From the NCBI RefSeq assembly GCF_001277215.2, contig NZ_CP013940.1, positions 1,550,001 to 1,614,000 on the forward strand: 64,000 bases of DNA. Direction: 5' to 3'. Below are positions 39,148-49,676 of this stretch, piece by piece. Origin of the DNA: Cronobacter malonaticus LMG 23826 (GTDB lineage Bacteria > Pseudomonadota > Gammaproteobacteria > Enterobacterales > Enterobacteriaceae). The position numbers were made by a program, and so were the translations under genes. Position 1 is the stretch's first letter. The number at the start of each line of letters is the position of its first letter. Below the pieces are notes generated by a model, which did no database searches, had not been told where the DNA came from, and worked only from the letters and a program-made list of their open reading frames with translations.

Positions 39148-40926
39148 ATGCGTACAGAATATTGCGGGCAGCTCAATCTGTCCCACGTCGGACAGCAAGT
39201 GACTCTGTGTGGTTGGGTCAACCGTCGTCGCGATCTCGGCAGTCTGATTTTTATCGACATGCGCGATCGTGAAGGCATCGTTCAGGTGTTTTTCGACCCG
39301 GATCGCGCCGACGCCTTCAGCCTCGCCTCTGAACTGCGTAATGAGTTCTGCATTCAAATCACCGGCACCGTGCGTGCGCGCGACGAGAAAAACGTCAACC
39401 GCGATATGGCGACCGGTGAAGTGGAAGTGTTCGCCACCGAACTGACCATCATCAACCGCGCCGAGCCGCTGCCGCTCGATTCCAACCAGGTCAACAGCGA
39501 AGAAGCGCGTCTGAAATACCGCTATCTCGACCTGCGTCGCCCGGAAATGGCCCAGCGCCTGAAAACCCGCGCGAAAATCACCAGCTTCGTGCGCCGCTTT
39601 ATGGATGACCACGGCTTCCTCGACATCGAAACCCCGATGCTGACCAAAGCCACGCCGGAAGGCGCGCGCGACTATCTCGTGCCGTCTCGCGTGCATAAAG
39701 GCAAATTCTACGCGCTGCCGCAGTCTCCGCAGCTTTTCAAACAGCTGCTGATGATGTCCGGCTTCGATCGCTACTATCAGATCGTTAAATGCTTCCGCGA
39801 TGAAGATCTGCGCGCTGACCGTCAGCCTGAATTCACCCAAATCGACGTCGAAACCTCCTTCATGACCGCGCCGCAGGTGCGTGAAGTGATGGAAAAACTG
39901 ATTCGTCAGCTGTGGCTGGACGTGAAAGGCGTGGATCTGGGCGAGTTCCCGGTCATGACCTTCGCCGAAGCCGAGCGCCGCTACGGCTCCGATAAACCGG
40001 ATCTGCGTAACCCGATGGAGCTGGTGGACGTGGCCGATCTGCTGAAAACCGTAGAATTCGCGGTCTTCGCAGGCCCGGCTAACGATCCGAAAGGCCGCGT
40101 CGCCGCGCTGCGCGTGCCGGGCGGTGCCCAGCTCAGCCGCAAGCAGATTGACGACTACGGCAACTTCGTCAAAATTTACGGTGCTAAAGGGCTTGCGTAT
40201 ATCAAGGTTAACGAGCGCGCGAAAGGCCTCGAGGGCATTAACAGCCCGGTCGCTAAATTCCTGAACGCGGAAATCGTAGAAGCCATTCTTGAGCGCACCG
40301 GCGCGCAGGACGGCGACATGATTTTCTTCGGCGCCGACAACAAAAAAGTGGTGGCCGACGCGCTGGGCGCGCTGCGCCTGAAGCTTGGTAAAGACCTGAG
40401 CCTGACCGATGAAGCCAAATGGGCGCCGCTGTGGGTTATCGACTTCCCGATGTTTGAAGACGACGGCGAAGGCGGCCTGAGCGCGATGCACCATCCGTTT
40501 ACCGCGCCGAAAGACATGACCGCGGAAGAACTGAAAGCAGCGCCTGAAGACGCGGTGGCGAACGCCTACGATATGGTTATCAACGGTTATGAAGTGGGCG
40601 GCGGCTCGGTGCGTATCCACCGTGGCGAAATGCAGCAGACCGTGTTTGGCATTCTGGGCATCAACGAGCACGAGCAGCGCGAGAAGTTCGGCTTCCTGCT
40701 GGACGCGCTGAAATTCGGTACGCCGCCGCACGCGGGCCTGGCGTTCGGCCTTGACCGTCTGACCATGCTGCTGACCGGCACGGATAACATTCGCGATGTT
40801 ATCGCCTTCCCGAAAACCACGGCGGCCGCCTGCCTGATGACCGAAGCGCCGAGCTTCGCGAACCCGACGGCGCTGGCTGAGCTGGGTATCGAGGTCGTGA
40901 AAAAAGCGACGCCGGAGAATAAGTAA
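39148..40926 (+). CDS. aspS: aspartyl-tRNA synthetase
   Basis: This class IIb synthetase attaches aspartate to tRNA-Asp. The 592-residue protein (E. coli 590) has the N-terminal OB anticodon domain (about 1-105, [21 protein letters not shown]) and motif 1 near 145-180. Motif 2 is [18 protein letters not shown] near 217. The bacterial GAD insertion spans about 290-420, and motif 3 [13 protein letters not shown] is near 531. AAGGGAT precedes ATG. nudB follows after one base, giving aspS-nudB-yebC-ruvC in one direction. Confidence 0.98.
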   Translation: MRTEYCGQLNLSHVGQQVTLCGWVNRRRDLGSLIFIDMRDREGIVQVFFDPDRADAFSLASELRNEFCIQITGTVRARDEKNVNRDMATGEVEVFATELTIINRAEPLPLDSNQVNSEEARLKYRYLDLRRPEMAQRLKTRAKITSFVRRFMDDHGFLDIETPMLTKATPEGARDYLVPSRVHKGKFYALPQSPQLFKQLLMMSGFDRYYQIVKCFRDEDLRADRQPEFTQIDVETSFMTAPQVREVMEKLIRQLWLDVKGVDLGEFPVMTFAEAERRYGSDKPDLRNPMELVDVADLLKTVEFAVFAGPANDPKGRVAALRVPGGAQLSRKQIDDYGNFVKIYGAKGLAYIKVNERAKGLEGINSPVAKFLNAEIVEAILERTGAQDGDMIFFGADNKKVVADALGALRLKLGKDLSLTDEAKWAPLWVIDFPMFEDDGEGGLSAMHHPFTAPKDMTAEELKAAPEDAVANAYDMVINGYEVGGGSVRIHRGEMQQTVFGILGINEHEQREKFGFLLDALKFGTPPHAGLAFGLDRLTMLLTGTDNIRDVIAFPKTTAAACLMTEAPSFANPTALAELGIEVVKKATPENK

Positions 40927-40927
40927 T

Positions 40928-41371
40928 ATGCACTATAAGCACCCTGTCTCTGTGCTGGTGGTTATCTACGCCCTGGACACGAAACGGGTGCTCATGTTGC
41001 AGCGGCGCGACGATCCTGATTTCTGGCAGTCGGTCACCGGCAGTCTGGAAGAGGGGGAAACCGCGCCGCAGGCCGCCGCGCGCGAAGTAAAGGAAGAGGT
41101 CTCCATTGACGTTGTTTCTGAGCAACTGACCTTGATGGACTGTCAGCGCACGGTGGAGTTTGAAATTTTCAGTCATTTACGTCATCGCTATGCGCCGGGG
41201 GTCACGCGTAATACGGAGTCCTGGTTCTGTCTGGCGCTGCCGACGGAGCGGGAGATTGTGTTTACCGAGCACCTGACGTACCGCTGGGTTGACGCCGCCG
41301 AGGCGGCTATGCTGACCAAGTCCTGGAGCAACCGGCAGGCGATTGAAGAATTTGTTATTAACGCCGCCTGA
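40928..41371 (+). CDS. nudB: dihydroneopterin triphosphate diphosphatase NudB
   Basis: NudB carries out an early folate-biosynthesis step, removing pyrophosphate from dihydroneopterin triphosphate. The 147-residue protein (E. coli about 150) has a Nudix box GSLEEGETAPQAAAREVKEE near residues 38-57, then YAPGVTRNTESWFCLALP near 88. The box ends EEVS rather than EExG, as in E. coli NudB. It starts one base after the aspS stop, and yebC follows 27 bases later. Confidence 0.95.
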   Translation: MHYKHPVSVLVVIYALDTKRVLMLQRRDDPDFWQSVTGSLEEGETAPQAAAREVKEEVSIDVVSEQLTLMDCQRTVEFEIFSHLRHRYAPGVTRNTESWFCLALPTEREIVFTEHLTYRWVDAAEAAMLTKSWSNRQAIEEFVINAA

Positions 41372-41398
41372 AAAGGCGCGCTTTCTGGAGATATTTTT

Positions 41399-42139
41399 AT
41401 GGCAGGTCATAGTAAATGGGCCAACACCAAACACCGCAAAGCGGCACAGGATGCCAAGCGCGGTAAAATCTTCACTAAAATTATTCGCGAGCTGGTGACA
41501 GCAGCGCGTCTGGGCGGCGGCGATCCGGGCTCTAACCCGCGTCTGCGCGCGGCCATCGATAAAGCGCTGTCCAACAACATGACGCGTGACACCCTGAACC
41601 GCGCCATCGCGCGCGGCGTCGGCGGTGACGAAGACGCGAACATGGAAACCATCATTTATGAAGGTTACGGCCCTGGCGGCACCGCGGTCATGGTGGAGTG
41701 TCTCTCCGACAACCGTAACCGTACCGTCGCCGAAGTGCGTCACGCCTTCAGCAAGTGCGGCGGCAACCTCGGCACCGACGGCTCCGTGGCGTACCTGTTC
41801 AGCAAGAAGGGCGTTATCTCCTTCGAAGCGGGCGACGAAGACACCATCATGGAAGCCGCGCTGGAAGCGGGCGCTGAAGATGTGGTGACCTATGACGACG
41901 GCGCTATCGACGTCTACACCGCCTGGGAAGAGATGGGCGCGGTACGTGACGCGCTGGAAGCGGCGGGCCTGAAGGCCGACAACGCGGAAGTCTCCATGAT
42001 CCCGTCCACCAAAGCGGATATGGATGCGGAAACCGCGCCGAAGCTGCTGCGTCTTATCGATATGCTGGAAGACTGCGACGACGTACAGGAGGTTTACCAC
42101 AACGGTGAGATCTCCGACGAGGTTGCGGCGACCCTGTGA
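41399..42139 (+). CDS. yebC: YebC/PmpR family protein
   Basis: The 246-residue product begins [20 protein letters not shown], the invariant start of this family. Three domains follow, with an acidic patch in the middle ([21 protein letters not shown]) typical of the group. Members were called transcriptional regulators and have more recently been tied to translation of difficult sequences. The conserved neighbourhood with ruvC suggests co-expression. Confidence 0.95.
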   Translation: MAGHSKWANTKHRKAAQDAKRGKIFTKIIRELVTAARLGGGDPGSNPRLRAAIDKALSNNMTRDTLNRAIARGVGGDEDANMETIIYEGYGPGGTAVMVECLSDNRNRTVAEVRHAFSKCGGNLGTDGSVAYLFSKKGVISFEAGDEDTIMEAALEAGAEDVVTYDDGAIDVYTAWEEMGAVRDALEAAGLKADNAEVSMIPSTKADMDAETAPKLLRLIDMLEDCDDVQEVYHNGEISDEVAATL

Positions 42140-42152
42140 TACCCGCCATGTT

Positions 42153-42183
42153 TCAGACTGTGGGCGGCCTCGTCCGCAGTCTG
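42153..42183 (+). promoter_or_regulatory. hairpin between yebC and ruvC
   Basis: CAGACTG pairs with CAGTCTG, with an inner GGGC/GTCC stem that includes a G-U pair. It is followed by a mixed, only moderately T-rich stretch. It may attenuate readthrough from yebC into ruvC. Confidence 0.4.
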
Positions 42184-42227
42184 ATATCTTCTTGTATTCC
42201 CGCAGGCTTTTTCTCAGGAGACGCGCC

Positions 42228-42749
42228 ATGAGTATTATTCTGGGCATCGACCCGGGGTCGCGCGTCACCGGTTACGGCGTAATTCGCCAGACCGGACGTC
42301 AGCTGACCTATCTTGGCAGCGGCTGTATCCGCACCAGCGTCACGGATTTGCCGTCACGTCTGAAGCTTATCTACGCGGGCGTCAGCGAAATCATTACGCA
42401 GTTTCGCCCTGACTATTTCGCCATCGAACAGGTTTTTATGGCGAAAAACGCCGATTCGGCGCTGAAGCTCGGGCAGGCGCGCGGCGCGGCGATTGTCGCG
42501 GCGGTGAACCAGGATCTGCCGGTGTTTGAGTACGCGGCGCGTCAGGTGAAGCAAACGGTGGTGGGCATCGGCAGCGCCGAAAAAAGCCAGGTGCAGCATA
42601 TGGTGCGCAAGCTGTTAAAACTCTCCGCCAACCCTCAGGCGGATGCGGCGGATGCGCTCGCTATCGCTATTACCCATTGCCACGTCAGCCAGAACGCGAC
42701 GCAGGTCAGCGAAGCGCGCCTGAACCTGGCGCGCGGGCGGCTTCGTTAA
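42228..42749 (+). CDS. ruvC: Holliday-junction endonuclease RuvC
   Basis: RuvC cuts Holliday junctions processed by RuvAB. The 173-residue protein starts at ATG 42228 with CAGGAG upstream; the open frame extends further back within yebC but is unrelated. Catalytic acids are visible: Asp in [13 protein letters not shown], Glu in [12 protein letters not shown], and the pair of Asp in [13 protein letters not shown]. In E. coli yebB lies between ruvC and ruvA; here there is only a short non-coding gap with hairpins and an SOS box. Confidence 0.97.
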   Translation: MSIILGIDPGSRVTGYGVIRQTGRQLTYLGSGCIRTSVTDLPSRLKLIYAGVSEIITQFRPDYFAIEQVFMAKNADSALKLGQARGAAIVAAVNQDLPVFEYAARQVKQTVVGIGSAEKSQVQHMVRKLLKLSANPQADAADALAIAITHCHVSQNATQVSEARLNLARGRLR

Positions 42750-42790
42750 CGGTAACGTCAGTTACCGTTCCTTTGCGAGACGCCTCGCAA
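42748..42790 (+). other. two tandem hairpins after ruvC
   Basis: A perfect 9-bp hairpin AACGGTAAC-GTCA-GTTACCGTT (42748-42769) begins within the ruvC stop codon. It is followed at once by TTGCGAG-ACGC-CTCGCAA (42773-42790), a perfect 7-bp hairpin. Neither has a good T-tract. They may stabilise the ruvC mRNA end or slow readthrough. Confidence 0.6.
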
Positions 42791-42825
42791 CTGTCAGTTC
42801 TCTCTTCGTCGCAGCGATTTCTCGA

Positions 42826-42841
42826 CTGGATATCTGTCCAG
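42826..42841 (+). promoter_or_regulatory. LexA (SOS) box upstream of ruvAB
   Basis: CTGGATATCTGTCCAG keeps the CTG...CAG ends and dyad of the LexA operator, and differs by one base from the E. coli ruvA box as I recall it. A T-rich -10-like region follows, and ruvA begins 52 bases later. SOS induction of ruvAB is therefore expected. Confidence 0.88.
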
Positions 42842-42893
42842 CTTTTTTTATATTATAGCCAGCAACTTTCTTAGCCCCACGCAGGAGCGCAAC

Positions 42894-43505
42894 GTGATAG
42901 GCAGACTCAGAGGCATCGTACTGGAAAAACAGCCCCCGCTGGTGTTACTGGAGGCGGGCGGCGTCGGTTATGAAGTCCATATGCCGATGACCTGCTTTTA
43001 TGAATTGCCGGAAACCGGCAAAGAAGCGGTGGTCTTCACCCATTTTGTGGTGCGTGAAGATGCGCAGTTACTGTTCGGCTTTAATAACAAACAAGAGCGC
43101 ACGCTGTTTCGCGAGCTTATCAAGGTCAACGGCGTCGGCCCGAAACTGGCGCTGGCTATCCTCTCCGGTATGTCCGCCCAGCAGTTCGTGAACGCGGTCG
43201 AGCGCGAAGAGCCTGCCGCGCTGGTGAAGCTGCCGGGCATCGGCAAGAAAACCGCCGAACGTCTGGTGGTGGAGATGAAAGACCGCTTCAAAGGCCTGCA
43301 TGGCGATCTCTTCACGCCAGCGGCGGATCTGGTGCTGACGTCGCTTGCAAGCCCTGCAGTGGATGATGCCGAGGCGGAAGCCGTTGCCGCGCTGGTGTCG
43401 CTGGGTTATAAACCTCAGGAAGCCAGCCGTATGGTCAGTAAAGTCGCACAGGCGGATGCGAGCAGCGAAACGCTGATTCGCGAAGCGCTGCGCGCGGCAT
43501 TGTGA
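42894..43505 (+). CDS. ruvA: Holliday-junction DNA-binding protein RuvA
   Basis: RuvA binds the four-way junction and loads RuvB. The 203-residue protein starts at GTG as in E. coli ([20 protein letters not shown]), with AGGAG eight bases upstream. It has an OB domain (1-63), a tandem helix-hairpin-helix domain (about 70-140, [16 protein letters not shown] and [16 protein letters not shown]) and a C-terminal RuvB-binding domain (about 155-203). It lies eight bases before ruvB and downstream of an SOS box. Confidence 0.97.
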   Translation: MIGRLRGIVLEKQPPLVLLEAGGVGYEVHMPMTCFYELPETGKEAVVFTHFVVREDAQLLFGFNNKQERTLFRELIKVNGVGPKLALAILSGMSAQQFVNAVEREEPAALVKLPGIGKKTAERLVVEMKDRFKGLHGDLFTPAADLVLTSLASPAVDDAEAEAVAALVSLGYKPQEASRMVSKVAQADASSETLIREALRAAL

Positions 43506-43510
43506 GGTAG

Positions 43511-44524
<1,014 letters not shown>

Positions 44525-44553
44525 CATCGCTGATGTGAGTGAACGACATGCAT

Positions 44554-44582
44554 AAAAAAAGCGCCCTCAGGGCGCTTTTTTG
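44554..44582. terminator. bidirectional terminator between ruvB and znuB
   Basis: An A-run followed by GCGCCC-TCA-GGGCGC and a T-run gives a symmetric hairpin that can terminate both convergent transcripts. Confidence 0.93.
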
Positions 44583-44608
44583 TTAACCGTTTCTCCGGGT
44601 AGACCAGA

Positions 44609-45394
44609 TCAGGCTGGCGGCCGCTTCGTCATGCTGAAAATAAACAGAAGCGCCGCGCACAGCACCACCGACGGCCCGGCAGGGGTATCGTAAAACGCGG
44701 AGAACGTCAGGCCGCCCGTGACCGCCACCATGCCAAGCACGACGGCAATGCCCGCCATCTGCTCAGGCGTGCGGGCAAAACGGCGGGCGGTTGCCGCCGG
44801 GATAATCAGCAGCGACGTAATAATCAGCGCGCCGACAAACTTCATCGCCACGCCAATTGTCAGCGCCGTTACCATCATCAGCAGGATTTTGACGCGCTGT
44901 AACGGCACGCCGTCCACAAACGCGAGATCGGGGCTGATGGTCATCGAGAGCAAATTGCGCCACTGCCAGCACAGCACGCCGAGCACGACGGCGACACCCA
45001 GCCCGACGGAGACCAGATCGGCAGGCGTCACCGCCAGCAGATCGCCGAACAGATACGCCATTAAATCGACGCGGATATTACCCATCAGGCTCACCACCAC
45101 CAGGCCCAGCGACAGCGCGCTGTGCGCCATAATGCCAAGCAGCGTGTCTATCGCCAGATGCGGGCGTTTCTCAAGCCATACCAGGCCGCCCGCCAGCAGC
45201 AGCGTGACCACAATGACCGCGTAAAACGGGTTTACATCCAGCAGAAGCCCGAACGCCACGCCAAGCAACGAGGCGTGCGCCAGCGTATCGCCAAAGTAAG
45301 ACATCCGGCGCCAGACCACGAACGAGCCCAGCGGGCCTGCCGCGCATGCCAGCAGCATTCCGGCCATCCAGCCGGGAAGCAGAAGTTCAATCAT
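44609..45394 (-). CDS. znuB: zinc ABC transporter permease ZnuB
   Basis: ZnuB is the membrane channel of the high-affinity Zn2+ importer. The 261-residue protein has about eight hydrophobic helices. It carries the family blocks [30 protein letters not shown] near 20-48 and [24 protein letters not shown] near 165, matching E. coli ZnuB in length. It overlaps znuC by four bases. Confidence 0.96.
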   Translation of the reverse strand: MIELLLPGWMAGMLLACAAGPLGSFVVWRRMSYFGDTLAHASLLGVAFGLLLDVNPFYAVIVVTLLLAGGLVWLEKRPHLAIDTLLGIMAHSALSLGLVVVSLMGNIRVDLMAYLFGDLLAVTPADLVSVGLGVAVVLGVLCWQWRNLLSMTISPDLAFVDGVPLQRVKILLMMVTALTIGVAMKFVGALIITSLLIIPAATARRFARTPEQMAGIAVVLGMVAVTGGLTFSAFYDTPAGPSVVLCAALLFIFSMTKRPPA

Positions 45395-46146
45395 AACGAG
45401 CCATTTCCCTTGCGCAGAATAATCCGTCCCTGCAAATCGTGACGGTGGTTATGGTGATGACGGTAAATCCCAAGCTGTTCTGCGCCGCGCGGGCCAAACA
45501 TCGAGATAAATTCGGGGTGCATAGAGACCACTTCCGGCGTGCCGGAGCAGCAGATGTGATGATTCAGACACAGCACTTCGTCGGTCTTGGCCATCACCAG
45601 ATGCAGATCGTGCGACACCATCAGCACGCCGCAATTGAGTTCATTACGCAACTGGTTAATTAAATCATAGAGCGCCACCTGGCCGTTGACGTCAACGCCC
45701 TGGGTGGGTTCATCAAGCACCAGCAGTTGCGGTTCATTGAGCAGCGCGCGCGCCAGCAGCACACGCTGGGTTTCGCCGCCGGAGAGCTTTTGCATCGGCG
45801 CGTCGATAAGGTGCCCGGCCTGGACGCGCCTGAGCGCAGGCAGAATATCCGCTTTACGTGTACCGGGGCGCAGGCGCAAAAAGCGACTTACCGTCAGCGG
45901 CAGGGTGGCGTCGAGGTGCAACTTTTGTGGCACATAACCGATGCGCAGCTGACGCTCACGCTTGATAACGCCTTCATCGGGTGCTACCAGGCCAAGAACC
46001 ACCCGGACCAGCGTCGATTTTCCGGCCCCGTTTGGACCCAACAGCGTCAGGATGCGCCCGCCCGTCAGGGTTAAAGAAATGTCAGATAAAACGCGGCGTT
46101 GCCCGAAGGAGACGCTAACATTCTGAAGCGATACAAGATTAGTCAT
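45391..46146 (-). CDS. znuC: zinc ABC transporter ATPase ZnuC
   Basis: ZnuC is the ATP-hydrolysing subunit of the ZnuABC importer. The 251-residue protein has Walker [10 protein letters not shown] near 40, the signature [16 protein letters not shown] near 120, Walker B LLVLDEPT near 140 and the switch His in VSHDLHLV. A His-rich tail ([10 protein letters not shown] near 230) is typical of ZnuC. It is transcribed divergently from znuA across a Zur site and is coupled to znuB. Confidence 0.97.
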   Translation of the reverse strand: MTNLVSLQNVSVSFGQRRVLSDISLTLTGGRILTLLGPNGAGKSTLVRVVLGLVAPDEGVIKRERQLRIGYVPQKLHLDATLPLTVSRFLRLRPGTRKADILPALRRVQAGHLIDAPMQKLSGGETQRVLLARALLNEPQLLVLDEPTQGVDVNGQVALYDLINQLRNELNCGVLMVSHDLHLVMAKTDEVLCLNHHICCSGTPEVVSMHPEFISMFGPRGAEQLGIYRHHHNHRHDLQGRIILRKGNGSL

Positions 46147-46173
46147 GGCAATTTAGTGATTGCAGAAGTTTTC

Positions 46174-46190
46174 GAATGTTATAATATCAC
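46174..46190. promoter_or_regulatory. Zur operator between znuC and znuA
   Basis: GAATGTTATAATATCAC matches the core of the E. coli znu Zur box (GAAATGTTATAATATCACAC), the A/T-rich GTTATA-rich dyad overlapping divergent promoters. It sits between the divergent znuC and znuA starts. Zinc-bound Zur should repress both directions. Confidence 0.85.
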
Positions 46191-46224
46191 ACTTCCAACA
46201 TTCATAACGATGATAAGTCGCATT

Positions 46225-47169
46225 ATGTTACATAAAAATACGCTTCTTTGCGCTGCGCTCAGTGCAGCAATCCTAGGTGGCGCTGCCAGCAGCGCTCAGG
46301 CCGCGGTAGTCGCTTCGCTTAAGCCGGTGGGCTTTATCGCTTCTGCTATCGCAGATGGCGTCACGCCTACCGAAGTCCTGCTGCCAGACGGCGCGTCAGA
46401 GCATGATTATGCGCTGCGTCCTTCCGATGTAAAACGCTTACAGAAAGCGGATTTAGTGGTCTGGATCGGGCCCGATATGGAAGCCTTTATGGATAAATCC
46501 GTGAAGGCGTTGCCGGCGCAAAAAAATCTGGCGCTCAGCGAGCTTGCTTCCGTGAAACCGCTGCTGATGAAAGGCGCTGATGATGACGATGATGAGCATG
46601 ACGAACATGCGCATCAGGGCGCAGAAAGTGACGAACATCACCATCATGGCGATTATAACATGCACATCTGGCTGTCGCCGGAAATCGCCCGGGCGTCGGC
46701 GGTTGCAATCCACGAAAAATTAGTGGAACTTATGCCGCAAAGCAAAGCCAAACTGGACGCCAACCTCCAGCGCTTCGAGGCCGAACTGGCCCGGACAGAC
46801 AAACAGGTGGCGAACGAGCTGGCACCGCTGAAAGGGAAAGGATATTTCGTTTTTCATGACGCTTACGGCTATTACGAAAAACATTACGGCCTGACATCGC
46901 TCGGCCATTTTACCGTCAATCCCGAAATCCAGCCTGGTGCGCAGCGTTTACATGAAATAAGAACAGAGTTGGTTGAGCAAAAAGCCGAGTGCGTTTTTGC
47001 TGAGCCACAGTTCAGGCCGGCGGTGATTGAAGCCGTTGCCAGGGGCACGAAAGTTCGAATGGGAACGCTCGACCCGCTGGGAACGTCTGTCAGCCTGGGT
47101 AAGGACAGCTACATGCAGTTTCTGACTCAGTTATCTAACCAATATGCCAGCTGCCTGAAAGGAGATTAA
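46225..47169 (+). CDS. znuA: zinc ABC transporter periplasmic binding protein ZnuA
   Basis: ZnuA captures Zn2+ in the periplasm for ZnuBC. The 314-residue protein has a signal peptide ([17 protein letters not shown]..., cleavage near AQA-AVVAS). The metal-site His is in [14 protein letters not shown] long acidic and His-rich loop (about 118-148, rich in [11 protein letters not shown] and DEHHHH) leads to [11 protein letters not shown] 46225 gives the E. coli start; the frame is open back to 46099 but without a signal peptide at its end. Confidence 0.97.
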   Translation: MLHKNTLLCAALSAAILGGAASSAQAAVVASLKPVGFIASAIADGVTPTEVLLPDGASEHDYALRPSDVKRLQKADLVVWIGPDMEAFMDKSVKALPAQKNLALSELASVKPLLMKGADDDDDEHDEHAHQGAESDEHHHHGDYNMHIWLSPEIARASAVAIHEKLVELMPQSKAKLDANLQRFEAELARTDKQVANELAPLKGKGYFVFHDAYGYYEKHYGLTSLGHFTVNPEIQPGAQRLHEIRTELVEQKAECVFAEPQFRPAVIEAVARGTKVRMGTLDPLGTSVSLGKDSYMQFLTQLSNQYASCLKGD

Positions 47170-47184
47170 CGAGGAAGTGGATAC

Positions 47185-48516
47185 GTGCAACAGATAGCCC
47201 GCTCTGTCGCCCTGGCATTTAACAACCTGCCACGACCCCATCGCGTTATGCTGGGGTCTCTTACAGTTCTCACACTCGCGGTCGCCGTCTGGCGGCCGTA
47301 CATTTACCACCCCGAATCGGAATCAGCGCCCGTCGTTAAAACCATCGAGCTGCGTAAGAGCGAAATCCGCTCTCTGCTGCCCGAGGCGAGTGAGCCTATC
47401 GATCAGGCCGCACCAGAAGATGATGAAGCTATCCCGCAGGATGAGCTTGACGATAAAACTGCCGGCGAAGCTGGCGTGCATGAATATGTGGTCTCCACAG
47501 GCGACACCTTAAGCAGCGTGCTTAACCAGTACGGTATCGACATGGGGGATATCAGCCAGCTCGCGTCGGTCGATAAAGACCTGCGTAATCTGAAAATCGG
47601 CCAGCAGATCTCCTGGACGCTTACCGACAGCGGCGAGTTACAGCGCCTGACCTGGGAGATGTCGCGCCGCGAAACCCGCACCTATGACCGCACGCCTGCC
47701 GGCGGCTTTAAAATGAGCAGCGAAGTACAGCAGGGCGACTGGGTCAATAACGTCATTAAAGGCACCGTTGGCGGCAGCTTTGTTTCCAGCGCGAAAGAGG
47801 CAGGGCTTACCAGCGCGGAAATCAGCGCGGTCATCAAAGCGATGCAGTGGCAGATGGACTTCCGTAAGCTGAAAAAAGGCGATGAGTTCTCTGTATTGAT
47901 GTCGCGCGAAATGCTCGACGGCAAGCGCGAGCAGAGCCAGTTGCTCGGCGTTCGTCTGCGCTCTTCCGGTAAAGATTACTATGCGATCCGCGCGGAAGAC
48001 GGCAAATTCTACGACCGCAACGGCTCCGGGCTTGCCAAAGGCTTCCTGCGCTTCCCGACGTCGCGTCAGTTCCGTGTCTCCTCTAACTTCAACCCGCGTC
48101 GTCTGAACCCGGTAACGGGGCGCGTGGCGCCGCATAAAGGCGTCGATTTCGCGATGCCGCAGGGCACGCCGGTACTGGCGGTGGGCGATGGCGAAGTCGT
48201 TATGGCGAAACGTAGCGGGGCGGCGGGGTATTATGTCGCTATCCGTCACGGTCGCACCTATACCACCCGCTATATGCACCTGAAAAAGCTGCTGGTGAAA
48301 CCGGGCCAGAAAGTGAAACGCGGCGATCGCATTGCGCTTTCCGGCAACACCGGGCGTTCCACCGGCCCGCACCTGCACTATGAAATCTGGATCAACCAGC
48401 AGGCTGTGAACCCGTTAACCGCCAAGCTGCCGCGCTCCGAAGGTCTTACCGGCTCGGATCGCAGCGACTACCTGGCGCAGGTCAAAGAAGTGGTGCCGCA
48501 ACTGACGCTTGATTAA
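47185..48516 (+). CDS. mepM: murein DD-endopeptidase MepM
   Basis: MepM cleaves D-Ala-mDAP cross-links to allow peptidoglycan growth. The 443-residue protein (E. coli 440) starts at GTG with GAGGA about ten bases upstream. It has a membrane anchor (about 20-37), a LysM domain (about 96-142, VHEYVVSTGDTLSSVLNQYG) and a C-terminal M23 peptidase with zinc ligands in APHKGVDFAMP and GPHLHYEIW. It lies 15 bases after znuA, so zinc shortage may raise both transcripts, fitting a zinc-dependent enzyme. Confidence 0.96.
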   Translation: MQQIARSVALAFNNLPRPHRVMLGSLTVLTLAVAVWRPYIYHPESESAPVVKTIELRKSEIRSLLPEASEPIDQAAPEDDEAIPQDELDDKTAGEAGVHEYVVSTGDTLSSVLNQYGIDMGDISQLASVDKDLRNLKIGQQISWTLTDSGELQRLTWEMSRRETRTYDRTPAGGFKMSSEVQQGDWVNNVIKGTVGGSFVSSAKEAGLTSAEISAVIKAMQWQMDFRKLKKGDEFSVLMSREMLDGKREQSQLLGVRLRSSGKDYYAIRAEDGKFYDRNGSGLAKGFLRFPTSRQFRVSSNFNPRRLNPVTGRVAPHKGVDFAMPQGTPVLAVGDGEVVMAKRSGAAGYYVAIRHGRTYTTRYMHLKKLLVKPGQKVKRGDRIALSGNTGRSTGPHLHYEIWINQQAVNPLTAKLPRSEGLTGSDRSDYLAQVKEVVPQLTLD

Positions 48517-48532
48517 AAGCGCGGCAATTAAC

Positions 48533-48565
48533 AGCCGGTGCCTTCGCGCGCCGGCTTTTTATTTT
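48533..48565 (+). terminator. rho-independent terminator after mepM
   Basis: AGCCGG (48533-48538) pairs with CCGGCT (48551-48556), followed by T-rich sequence (TTTTATTTT). Confidence 0.8.
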
Positions 48566-48641
48566 GTCTGGCGGTCATTGCGCCGCTAAACTCCTTCATT
48601 ATTTTCTCTTTTGATCACCTGGCTCTGGCCTGAGAACCGTC

Positions 48642-49610
48642 ATGGACACAAAAAAAACAAAAAGTGAATACATTCCTGAATTCGAGCGCGCGTTCCTGCA
48701 TCCGCGTTACTGGGGCTCCTGGCTTGGGATTGGTGCCTGTGCGGCGCTGGCCCTGACGCCGCCATCTTTTCGCGATCCGCTGCTGGGTAAAATCGGGCGG
48801 CTGGCAGGGAAGTTTGGTAAAAGCGCCCGCCGTCGCGCGCGTATCAACCTGTTCTACTGCTTCCCGGAGCTTACCGAGGCGCAGCGCGAAGCGATTATCG
48901 ACAATATGTTCGCCACGGCGCCTCAGTCGATGGTCTTTATGGCCGAACTGGCGCTACGTGGCCCGGAAAAGGTGCTCAGCCGCGTGGACTGGCACGGCGA
49001 AGCCATTCTCAACGAGATGCTGGAAAGCAAAGAGAGCGTGATCCTGCTCGTACCGCACGGTTGGGGCGTTGATATCCCGGCGATGCTGCTGGCTTCGCGC
49101 GGCGTACACGTTGCGGCGATGTTCCATCATCAGGGCAACCGCCTGCTGGATTATGTCTGGAACAAAGTGCGCCTTAGCTTTGGCGGTCGCCTGCATGCCC
49201 GCCAGGATGGTATCAAGCCGTTTATCAAATCGGTACGCGACGGATACTGGGGCTACTACCTGCCGGATGAAGATCACGGCCCGGAGCAGAGCGAATTTGT
49301 CGATTTCTTCGCGACCTATAAAGCGACGCTGCCTGCGGTGGGGCGCCTGATGAAAGTTTGCCGCGCGCGCGTGATCCCGCTTTTCCCGGTCTATAACGGC
49401 GATACGCATCGTCTGGACGTGCTGGTGCGCCCGCCAATGGATGATTTGATGGACGCCGATGATGTGACGCTGGCGCGTCGCATGAACGAAGAGGTGGAAC
49501 ATTTCGTCGGCCCGCATCCGGAGCAGTACGCCTGGATCCTCAAGCTTCTGAAAACGCGTAAAGATGGCGAGACCGAGCCTTACCGCCGCAAGGATCTCTA
49601 CCCGAAATAA
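48642..49610 (+). CDS. lpxM: lipid A myristoyltransferase LpxM
   Basis: LpxM adds the last acyl chain (myristate) to Kdo2-lipid A at the inner membrane. The 322-residue protein (E. coli 323) has an N-terminal hydrophobic segment (about 24-42). The HX4D catalytic motif of late acyltransferases appears as H-GWGV-D in LLVPHGWGVDIPA near residue 138. DEDHGPEQSEFVDFF near 206 is also characteristic. It has its own promoter region after the mepM terminator, and it converges with pykA. Confidence 0.96.
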   Translation: MDTKKTKSEYIPEFERAFLHPRYWGSWLGIGACAALALTPPSFRDPLLGKIGRLAGKFGKSARRRARINLFYCFPELTEAQREAIIDNMFATAPQSMVFMAELALRGPEKVLSRVDWHGEAILNEMLESKESVILLVPHGWGVDIPAMLLASRGVHVAAMFHHQGNRLLDYVWNKVRLSFGGRLHARQDGIKPFIKSVRDGYWGYYLPDEDHGPEQSEFVDFFATYKATLPAVGRLMKVCRARVIPLFPVYNGDTHRLDVLVRPPMDDLMDADDVTLARRMNEEVEHFVGPHPEQYAWILKLLKTRKDGETEPYRRKDLYPK

Positions 49611-49613
49611 AAA

Positions 49614-49672
49614 AGCCGCTCAGGGCGAGCGGCTTAAATAGAGAGAAAAGGGGCACGGGCCCCTTTTTTACG
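49614..49672. terminator. double hairpin terminator between lpxM and pykA
   Basis: Two hairpins follow in series: AAGCCGCTC/GAGCGGCTT (about 49614-49637) and AAAAGGGGC/GCCCCTTTT (about 49647-49669), the latter with T on the right and A on the left. They can stop both convergent transcripts. Confidence 0.85.
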
Positions 49673-49676
49673 GCGT

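Noticed and set aside
39058..40731. 557-codon open frame on the minus strand opposite aspS
   Set aside because: It is a shadow of aspS with typical His/Val/Arg-rich composition and no family resemblance.
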